Notes under the pieces: model-generated
Told to the model about the DNA's origin: nothing
Databases searched by the model: none
What the model saw: only the letters and a program-made list of their open reading frames with translations
In this document: in pieces, positions 27,685 to 33,956 of the stretch
How positions within the stretch are numbered: position 1 is the first letter of the stretch
Layout: the number at the start of each line of letters is the position of its first letter
Translations under genes and position numbers: made by a program
NCBI GenBank assembly: GCA_003567005.1
Contig: PXBF01000066.1
Coordinates: forward strand, 1 to 33,956
Direction: 5' to 3'
Length of the DNA stretch: 33,956 nt
From: PVC group bacterium
Lineage (GTDB): Bacteria > Verrucomicrobiota > Kiritimatiellia > UBA8416

Positions 27685-28134
27685 ATGTACTATTTGCTCA
27701 CGTTCATCATTGGAATATTCCTAGCCTTACAGTTGGCCATGAATGGTGCGGCTGGGTCAGCAGCAGAAAATTTCCGTATGGCCAATGGGTTGTTCTGGTG
27801 TATCGGGGCGATTACAGCCTTAGCGATTGCGTCTACTGGTTATGATAGCGGTTTTTGGGGGCGTGTGCGATCGGTGCCGGTGTGGTATTGGGCTGGTGGC
27901 GCCATGGGTGGCATCTTGTTGTGTGTGATCGCTCTGTTGATTGTCCGTATGGGGGCGGCTTCGTTTACGGCAGTGGTGTTAGCCGGGCAAATTTTCGGGG
28001 GTTTGATTATTGCTCATTTTGGTTTGATGGATACCCCCGTTCAGCATCTTTCTCCTGTCCGTTTGTTAGGAGCGATCATCATGGCTATAGGCGCAGCGAT
28101 TGCCGTCTATGGGAAGATTCCAGGTATAAGGTAG
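27685..28134 (+). CDS. YdcZ/DMT-family membrane protein (DUF606)
   Basis: 149 residues with five hydrophobic segments and very few charges. YYLLTFIIGIFLALQLAMNG at the start, SVPVWYWAGGAMGG in the middle and the QIFGGLIIAHFGLMD segment are the pattern of the YdcZ family, half-size members of the drug/metabolite transporter superfamily that probably act as dimers in the inner membrane. The start ATG at 27685 is preceded by GGGGGAG (27675-27681); the long open frame upstream runs antisense to the hydF start and is not credible as protein. The substrate is unknown. Divergent from hydF with about 155 bases between the starts. Confidence 0.85.
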   Translation: MYYLLTFIIGIFLALQLAMNGAAGSAAENFRMANGLFWCIGAITALAIASTGYDSGFWGRVRSVPVWYWAGGAMGGILLCVIALLIVRMGAASFTAVVLAGQIFGGLIIAHFGLMDTPVQHLSPVRLLGAIIMAIGAAIAVYGKIPGIR

Positions 28135-28494
28135 TGAGGGCACTTGGGCTGCCAAGATGATGCGGGAATGAAACTTTTCGCGGGGGATGCGTCTATGCGG
28201 GCTAATGGCAAGTGCTACCATGCATACCGCGAGTTATGGGCGTTAGGATCTTCCGAAGGAAGATGATACAAAAAAGCGTGTATGTTTGTCGGGAACCGTT
28301 GATGAGTCGGTGTTTAGGGGTTGTTTATCTCGATATCCCTTGTCTCGCACCTTGTCTCGCACTTCGTCGATTTGGACAAGGTGCGAGACAAGGTGCGAGA
28401 CAAAGTTAGTCCCATCCTCTCACGGGATGGCTCTGTAAAAGTTGTTTAAAAGCTCCTTTGGGTTGCGGATGAAATCTGCGTTAGGTATATAGGG
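28135..28494. other. Non-coding gap with large hairpin element
   Basis: No gene is supported between the YdcZ gene and the nifJ terminator. The ORF at 28212-28409 is largely the repeat element. The content is the long hairpin at 28340-28403, then a smaller stem CCATCC/GGATGG at 28412-28417 and 28425-28430. Confidence 0.6.
28340..28403. repeat. 23-bp perfect inverted repeat, each arm a direct repeat of TTGTCTCGCAC
   Basis: Arms 28340-28362 and 28381-28403 are exact reverse complements around an 18-base loop. Within each arm the 11-base word TTGTCTCGCAC (or its complement) occurs twice, 12 bases apart. No T-tract follows directly. This looks like a dispersed palindromic element or a multi-site binding region. 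Confidence 0.85.
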
Positions 28495-28530
28495 CAAAAA
28501 AAGCCCCGAGCCGTGCGGCTCGGGGCTTTT
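28495..28530 (-). terminator. Rho-independent terminator of nifJ
   Basis: Stem AAAAGCCCCGAGCC (28499-28512) with GGCTCGGGGCTTTT (28517-28530) around a four-base loop. On the minus strand a run of eight T follows. It lies 20 bases after the nifJ stop codon. On the plus strand only four T follow, so its effect there is weaker. Confidence 0.92.
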
Positions 28531-28550
28531 GTCTTCGGTATGTGTCTGCT

Positions 28551-31500
28551 TTACATATCGGAGAGCTTGGTAAGCATCTCGAATTTTTCGGCCACGAATT
28601 TGTCTGCTTTGTCGAGCAGCATTTTCGCGTTTTCCGGTTTGCTCTTGGTGAGGATCCGGAAGCGGTTTTCCTTGAGGGCAAAGTCACTGAACTTCTGTGT
28701 CGGTGCTTTGGAATCAAGGGTTAATGGGTTTTTACCCTGCTCTTTGAGGTCCGGGTTGTAGCGGTAGAGCGGGAAGTGTCCTGCTGCAACAGCATCTTTC
28801 TGGTTTTCGAGACCGTAGGTCATATCGATACCCTGCGCAATACAGTGCGAGTAGGCGATGATGATGGATGGGCCATCATAGGCTTCCGCTTCGGTAAAGG
28901 CCTTGATGACCTGATTCGGGTTGGCTCCCAGGGAAACCTGGGCAACATAGATGTTGCCATAGGTCATGGAAATCATGCCCAGATCCTTTTTGTTGGCCGG
29001 TTTGCCGGATGCGGCAAACTTGGCCACTGCGCCCATCGGGGTTGCCTTTGAGGCCTGTCCACCGGTGTTGGAGTATACTTCCGTGTCGAGCACAAGCACA
29101 TTGATGTTGCGGCCGGAGGCCAACACATGGTCGAGGCCGCCGTAACCGATATCGTAGGCCCAGCCATCGCCGCCAAGGACCCAGACGGATTTCTTGACGA
29201 GGTAGTCGGCAACCGAGAGCAGTCGTGCACATTCGGAGCACTCTGCGCATCCTGAAAGGATTTGCTTGAGTTCAGCAACGCGTGCGCGTTGTTCCTCGAT
29301 GCCGGCTTGTGTGGACTGATCGGCCTCAACGATAGCTTGTAGCAATTCCGGCTTCTTATGGTCGCAATCGCATTCACCTTTCTGGAGACGATCGATAAGT
29401 TCAAGGGCATACCCATTGAACTTCTCGACAGCCAGACGCATACCGAAGCCGAATTCGGCATTGTCTTCGAACAGCGAGTTCGACCAGACTGGTCCGAGGC
29501 CATCGGCGCGCGTCGCATATGGCGTGGTTGGTAAGTTACCGCCATAAATGGAGGAGCAACCGGTGGCGTTGGCAATCATGAGGCGATCGCCATAGAGCTG
29601 GCTGAGCAGTTTTACATAGGCTGTTTCGCCGCAGCCTGTACAAGCGCCGGAGAACTCGAAGAGCGCCTGACAGAATTGGCTACCTTTGATGGTGTCTTTC
29701 TTGAACAAGGCAGTATCCGTTTCCGGAATATTGAGGAAGAAGTCCCAATTGGCTTTTTCCTGTTCACGGATCGGGAGCTGTTCGGTCATCATGATGGCTT
29801 TTTTGCCGGTAGGCTCTTTTGTGGCGGGATCGCGTTCAACCGCCGGGCAGCGCTGCACGCAGGCACCGCAACCGGTACAATCTTCGGGCGCAACCTGGAT
29901 GGTGTATTTCATGCCGGCAAATTCCTTGCCTTTTGCATCCATGCTCTTGAACGCTTCCGGGGCACCTTCGAGCGCTTCCGGACCGTATGCCTTCATGCGA
30001 ATGGAAGCGTGCGGGCAAACGAGTGAACACTGTCCGCATTGGATACAGAGATCCGCATGCCATTCCGGAATTTCCGTGGCAATATTACGTTTCTCGTATT
30101 TGGTTGTTGCGGTTGGCCAGGTGCCGTCAACGGGGATCGCGCTAACGGGCAGGCTGTCGCCACGTTGTGCCATGATCTCGGCCGTGACATTGTGCACGAA
30201 TTCTGGTGCATCCTGTACAACGAGGGGCGGCTTGCGGTGTTTACCGGCAGGCTTGGATGGAACTTTTACTTCCTGTAGTTTTGCAATGGCTCCATCCACA
30301 GCGTTGAAGTTCATCTTTACGACATCTTCGCCCTTGCGGCCATAGGTTTTCTTGATAGCATTCTTGAGGGCCGCGATGGCTTCCTCTTGTGGAAGAACGC
30401 CGGAGATATAGAAGAAGCATGTCTGCATAATGGTATTGATGCGGGCGCCCAATCCAAGCTCATGTGCGAGCTTGATAGCATCGATAACATAGAATTTAAT
30501 TTTCTTATCGATGATCTGTTGCTCGATTTCGTCGGGCATGTGCTGCCAGACTTCATCGGCAGGATAGGGGCTTGCGAGCAGGAAGACGGCGCCTTCCTTG
30601 GCGTTTGCCAGCATTTCATATTTCTCAAGGAAGGCAAAGTTGTGGCAAGCCACAAAGTCTGCCTTCGTGCAAAGATAGGGGCTACGGATCAGCTCGGGTC
30701 CGAAGCGCAAGTGAGATACGGTCATGGCGCCCGATTTCTTCGAGTCGTATACGAAGTATCCTTGTGCGTAGTTGTCGGTTTCTTCACCAATGATCTTGAT
30801 GGAGTTCTTGTTGGCGCCGACGGTACCATCAGCACCGAGTCCGTAGAACATACACTCGATCCGTTTTCCGGATTCAACCGTCCATGTCGGATCGTATTCG
30901 ATGTGCGTGTTGGTTACGTCGTCGATGATGCCGACGGTGAAGTGATTCTTGGGTTTTTTCTGCGACAGGTTATCGAAGATACCCTTGACCATGGCCGGTG
31001 TGAATTCTTTGGAACCGAGTCCGTAGCGACCGCCGACAATAACGGGATAGCCTTTGCCGGGATATTCGCCTTCTTCCATCATTTCGCCGATGGCGGTACG
31101 TACATCCGCGTAGAGCGGCTCGCCCAGCGATCCTGGCTCTTTGGTGCGGTCCATCACGGCAATGCTCTTGACGCTGGCAGGCAATGCCTTGACGAATGCC
31201 TTGGCATCGAATGGGCGGTAGAGGCGAACCTTGATTACGCCCACTTTTTCACCTTTGGCGACCAAATCTTCCACGGTTTCATGTACGGTTTCCACACCGG
31301 ATCCCATAATGATAATGACCTTTTCTGCCTGGGGATGGCCTTCGTAATCGAAGAGATGATATTGGCGCCCCGTGATTTTGGCAAAACGGTCCATATACTC
31401 CTGCACAATGGCAGGTGTTTCGTTATAGAACGTATTTACCGTTTCGCGTCCTTGGAAATACACGTCGGGGTTCTGAGCGGTCCCGCGCATGGTTGGGTGA

Positions 31501-32135
31501 TCGGGGGACAGCGCGCGTTGGCGGTGTGCAAAGACGAGATCGTCATCAATCATTTGACCAATTGTTTCCATGGTAACGCCATCCACTTTCTGGACCTCGT
31601 GCGAACTGCGGAATCCATCAAAGAAGTGGAGGAATGGTACGCGTGATTTTAGCGTGGATGCGTGGGCAATGGTTGCAAGGTCACCAATTTCCTGCACGCT
31701 ATCGGAGGCTAGCAGGGCAAAGCCGGTCTGGCGGATCGACATGACGTCGGAGTGATCACCGAAAATCGACAGTGCCTGGCAAGCAAGCGATCGTGCCGAG
31801 ACGTGAAAAACCGTTGGCGTAAGTTCACCAGCGATTTTATACATATTGGGGATCATGAGGAGTAGACCTTGCGATGCCGTAAATGTGCTGGTGAGGGCGC
31901 CGGATGTGAGCGCGCCGTGCACAGCACCGGCGGCACCGCCTTCTGACTGCATCTCGACAACGTCAGGAATCGAGCCCCAAAGGTTTTTTACGCCTGCGGC
32001 GCTCAGTTCGTCGCATGTTTCTCCCATGTTGGATGAAGGGGTGATCGGGTAGATGGCGCAGACTTCGCTACAGGCATGTGCAACATTCGCTGCTGCTGTG
32101 TTTCCGTCAATCATTACCATATTTTTTTTCGCCAT
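28551..32135 (-). CDS. nifJ: Pyruvate:ferredoxin (flavodoxin) oxidoreductase
   Basis: Oxidatively decarboxylates pyruvate to acetyl-CoA and CO2 and reduces ferredoxin, the key step of anaerobic pyruvate metabolism. A single chain of 1194 residues, the homodimeric all-domains-fused form. In order: the pyruvate-binding domain at about 1-250 (YPITPSSNMGE at 29-39), a domain at about 265-400, the gamma-like domain at about 420-620, two ferredoxin clusters (CIQCGQCSLVC, Cys697/700/703/707; CTGCGACVQRC, Cys753/756/759/763), then the thiamine-diphosphate domain with proximal cluster cysteines 832, 835, 860 and 1098 (SHC) and the GDGWAYDIGYGG cofactor loop at 989-1000. All cluster ligands are present. 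AGGAG precedes the ATG on the minus strand. Confidence 0.97.
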   Translation of the reverse strand: MAKKNMVMIDGNTAAANVAHACSEVCAIYPITPSSNMGETCDELSAAGVKNLWGSIPDVVEMQSEGGAAGAVHGALTSGALTSTFTASQGLLLMIPNMYKIAGELTPTVFHVSARSLACQALSIFGDHSDVMSIRQTGFALLASDSVQEIGDLATIAHASTLKSRVPFLHFFDGFRSSHEVQKVDGVTMETIGQMIDDDLVFAHRQRALSPDHPTMRGTAQNPDVYFQGRETVNTFYNETPAIVQEYMDRFAKITGRQYHLFDYEGHPQAEKVIIIMGSGVETVHETVEDLVAKGEKVGVIKVRLYRPFDAKAFVKALPASVKSIAVMDRTKEPGSLGEPLYADVRTAIGEMMEEGEYPGKGYPVIVGGRYGLGSKEFTPAMVKGIFDNLSQKKPKNHFTVGIIDDVTNTHIEYDPTWTVESGKRIECMFYGLGADGTVGANKNSIKIIGEETDNYAQGYFVYDSKKSGAMTVSHLRFGPELIRSPYLCTKADFVACHNFAFLEKYEMLANAKEGAVFLLASPYPADEVWQHMPDEIEQQIIDKKIKFYVIDAIKLAHELGLGARINTIMQTCFFYISGVLPQEEAIAALKNAIKKTYGRKGEDVVKMNFNAVDGAIAKLQEVKVPSKPAGKHRKPPLVVQDAPEFVHNVTAEIMAQRGDSLPVSAIPVDGTWPTATTKYEKRNIATEIPEWHADLCIQCGQCSLVCPHASIRMKAYGPEALEGAPEAFKSMDAKGKEFAGMKYTIQVAPEDCTGCGACVQRCPAVERDPATKEPTGKKAIMMTEQLPIREQEKANWDFFLNIPETDTALFKKDTIKGSQFCQALFEFSGACTGCGETAYVKLLSQLYGDRLMIANATGCSSIYGGNLPTTPYATRADGLGPVWSNSLFEDNAEFGFGMRLAVEKFNGYALELIDRLQKGECDCDHKKPELLQAIVEADQSTQAGIEEQRARVAELKQILSGCAECSECARLLSVADYLVKKSVWVLGGDGWAYDIGYGGLDHVLASGRNINVLVLDTEVYSNTGGQASKATPMGAVAKFAASGKPANKKDLGMISMTYGNIYVAQVSLGANPNQVIKAFTEAEAYDGPSIIIAYSHCIAQGIDMTYGLENQKDAVAAGHFPLYRYNPDLKEQGKNPLTLDSKAPTQKFSDFALKENRFRILTKSKPENAKMLLDKADKFVAEKFEMLTKLSDM

Positions 32136-32192
32136 GGCTTGCTCCTATTGTATGTGCGCGAATGTGAATTCGCCTTATTGTGTATGCTCCCT

Positions 32193-32238
32193 AAAAATGC
32201 GAAATCCGGTTCATTCCAAAACGGAATGACCGGATTTC
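32193..32238 (-). terminator. Rho-independent terminator between fba and nifJ
   Basis: Stem GAAATCCGGTTCATTCC (32201-32217) with GGAATGACCGGATTTC (32223-32238), one bulged T, loop AAAAC. On the minus strand it is followed by GCATTTTTAG, a T-run, and lies 23 bases after the fba stop. nifJ may therefore have its own promoter in the 65 bases that follow. Confidence 0.85.
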
Positions 32239-32260
32239 TTTGCATTGTTATTTATATGTC

Positions 32261-33208
32261 TTATTTAACAAATTCACGTACTGCATCTAATTGCCCTGCG
32301 CTGCCAAGAACCTCGTTCTTATGGGCAATGTATTTGGCGTATTCTGCCATAAAAATTTTGCCGGGTGGACGCAGGTCGAAGTTTTCCGGATTATCGCGGA
32401 AACTTTCGCGATGCACGCGGCACCATACGAGTCGTCCATCTGTGTCGATATTGACTTTGGTGACGCCCATTTTCGATGCTTTGGTGATCTGTGCTTCATC
32501 AACGCCTTTGGCTCCTTTGAGTTGCCCGCCTGCCGCATTGATTCTCTCGACTTCGTCCTGCGGGACCGAGCTGGAACCATGCATGACGAGCGGGAAGCGC
32601 GGCATTAATTCCGCGATTTCCTCGATGACGTTAAAGTGGAGCCCTTGTCCGCCGCTGAATTTATAGGCACCGTGACTTGTTCCGATTGCGCAAGCCAAGC
32701 TGTCGCAACCGCTTTTTTTGACAAACTCTTCTACTTCTTTGGGGTCTGTGAGTTTGGCATCGGCCTCATCGACGGCGACATGTTCTTCCACGCCTCCGAG
32801 CATACCAAGTTCCGCTTCCACGGAAATGCCTTTGGCATGTGCGCGTTCTACGACGCGCTTGGTGATGGCGATGTTGTCTTCAAAGGATTCATGGCTGGCA
32901 TCAATCATGACAGAGCTGTAAAAGCCGCTGTCGATGCAGTCGTAGCAGGTTTCCTCATCGCCATGGTCCAGATGCACGGCAAAAACGGCTTCAGGGAAGA
33001 TCTCGTCGGCTGCACGGATCATGGCCTCAAGCAACCGTGTATCGGTGTAGGCGCGTGCACCCTTGGAAAGCTGGATGATGAAGGACGCTTTGCTGTCCAT
33101 ATTACCGCGGAACAATCCCATCACCTGTTCGGCATTGTTGATGTTATAAGCACCGATGGCATATTTGCCATAGGCGTGCTCAAAAAGTTTATTCGTGGAA
33201 ACTATCAT
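32261..33208 (-). CDS. fba: Class II fructose-bisphosphate aldolase
   Basis: Zinc-dependent cleavage and condensation of fructose-1,6-bisphosphate in glycolysis and gluconeogenesis. 315 residues from the ATG at 33208 (MIVSTNKLFE), chosen for its GGGAG ribosome site and the family's usual N-terminus; the frame extends 23 codons further upstream. Motifs are HLDHGD at 79-84 (His79, catalytic Asp81, Zn-ligand His82), ISVEAELG at 128-135, GTSHG with Zn-ligand His179, MHGSSS with Zn-ligand His210, and NIDTD at 253-257 (phosphate and substrate binding). It belongs to the short FbaA-like subgroup. A sigma-70 promoter lies about 130 bases upstream, and a terminator separates it from nifJ. Confidence 0.95.
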   Translation of the reverse strand: MIVSTNKLFEHAYGKYAIGAYNINNAEQVMGLFRGNMDSKASFIIQLSKGARAYTDTRLLEAMIRAADEIFPEAVFAVHLDHGDEETCYDCIDSGFYSSVMIDASHESFEDNIAITKRVVERAHAKGISVEAELGMLGGVEEHVAVDEADAKLTDPKEVEEFVKKSGCDSLACAIGTSHGAYKFSGGQGLHFNVIEEIAELMPRFPLVMHGSSSVPQDEVERINAAGGQLKGAKGVDEAQITKASKMGVTKVNIDTDGRLVWCRVHRESFRDNPENFDLRPPGKIFMAEYAKYIAHKNEVLGSAGQLDAVREFVK

Positions 33209-33335
33209 TATCGTGTAACTCCCTGTGGTTTTTCTACAAACACCAAACCCGGATTCTTGAAAATGCCGGGGGTGCAATTATTTGAAGATCCTGCCTGTCG
33301 GCACATTTTTTTGTGCTCTGACAAACAGTCTTGGG

Positions 33336-33364
33336 AAAATAGGCGCAATAGATTGGTAAGTCAA
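33336..33364 (-). promoter_or_regulatory. Sigma-70-type promoter for fba
   Basis: On the minus strand TTGACT (33364-33359, five of six) and TATTTT (33341-33336, four of six) are 17 bases apart. The leader to the ATG at 33208 is about 125 bases and contains a short GCACA/TGTGC stem at 33301-33316. Assigned by eye. Confidence 0.55.
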
Positions 33365-33475
33365 ACGTAAAAAGGGTTTTACAATTCGTTTAACGGTGTT
33401 TTGTGCTATAGAAACGCGTTATGGCTCCGGTATATGTACGAGGGGTGAGGGGGGATGTATTTTGGGTTGTAATGA

Positions 33476-33956
<481 letters not shown>

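Noticed and set aside
28212..28409. 65-residue open frame ending in ARQGARQ
   Set aside because: The repetitive end is the translated palindrome at 28340-28403.
30387..31646. 419-residue open frame antisense to nifJ
   Set aside because: Mirror of a strongly conserved gene whose codon bias keeps the opposite frame open; no ribosome site or family motif.
32636..33370. 244-residue open frame antisense to fba
   Set aside because: Lies opposite a clear aldolase gene and has no independent support.
33378..33412. TTTACA and TATAGA boxes as a katG promoter
   Set aside because: The spacing is 23 bases, too long for sigma-70; another pair (TTGTAA at 33467, TAGCAT at 33490, 17 apart) is possible but weak in both boxes.

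Overview
The window looks like a chromosomal segment from an anaerobic or facultatively fermenting, diderm member of the Planctomycetes-Verrucomicrobia-Chlamydiae group, most likely Verrucomicrobiota or Kiritimatiellota. That placement is inference. It rests on a verrucomicrobial-style orphan pseudopilin with the GFTLIELLVV cleavage site, on large exported proteins ending in a small beta domain that closes with an FYR motif, on outer-membrane barrel proteins, and on a fermentative gene set (pyruvate:ferredoxin oxidoreductase, HydF, L-lactate dehydrogenase). No rRNA, tRNA, CRISPR array, insertion sequence or prophage was recognised.

Layout. 1-381 is non-coding and carries a cluster of direct and inverted repeats. 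382-1404 (+) encodes an unrecognised membrane protein built from an internal duplication, convergent with leuB (1482-2573, -). A 600-base gap with nothing recognisable follows. 3174-9252 (-) holds four consecutive genes for exported proteins: a lipoprotein, a KP-43-like subtilase, a small secreted protein and a beta-propeller protein. 9732-11216 (+) encodes two outer-membrane beta-barrel proteins, followed by a housekeeping block on the same strand: cysS, a hairpin-rich gap, then tmk-holB-ricT-aroQ-amaP and a PfkB kinase. Most junctions inside that block are start/stop overlaps. A bidirectional terminator at 17432-17461 ends it.

From 17473 to 27529 everything is on the minus strand: the orphan pseudopilin with a clear sigma-70 promoter, a YbdG-type mechanosensitive channel, galK overlapping a phosphoglucomutase/phosphomannomutase gene, an FMN alpha-hydroxy-acid oxidase relative, ldh, a nitroreductase, a Xer-type tyrosine recombinase and hydF. 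A short YdcZ/DMT transporter (+) is divergent from hydF. After a hairpin-rich gap come nifJ and class II fba (-), and finally katG (+), which is cut by the window end.

How the genes fit together. Fba feeds glycolysis. NifJ oxidises pyruvate to acetyl-CoA and passes electrons to ferredoxin. HydF, a dedicated [FeFe]-hydrogenase maturase, implies those electrons can leave as H2. Ldh offers an alternative NADH sink, and the flavin oxidase relative beside it may work on lactate or a similar hydroxy acid. KatG and the nitroreductase fit an anaerobe that meets oxygen. GalK and the hexose-phosphate mutase channel galactose and hexose phosphates. No clear defence system or other obviously new multi-gene machine is visible. 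The most unusual content is the duplicated membrane protein, the exported-protein cluster with a shared C-terminal domain, and three families of strong intergenic hairpins.
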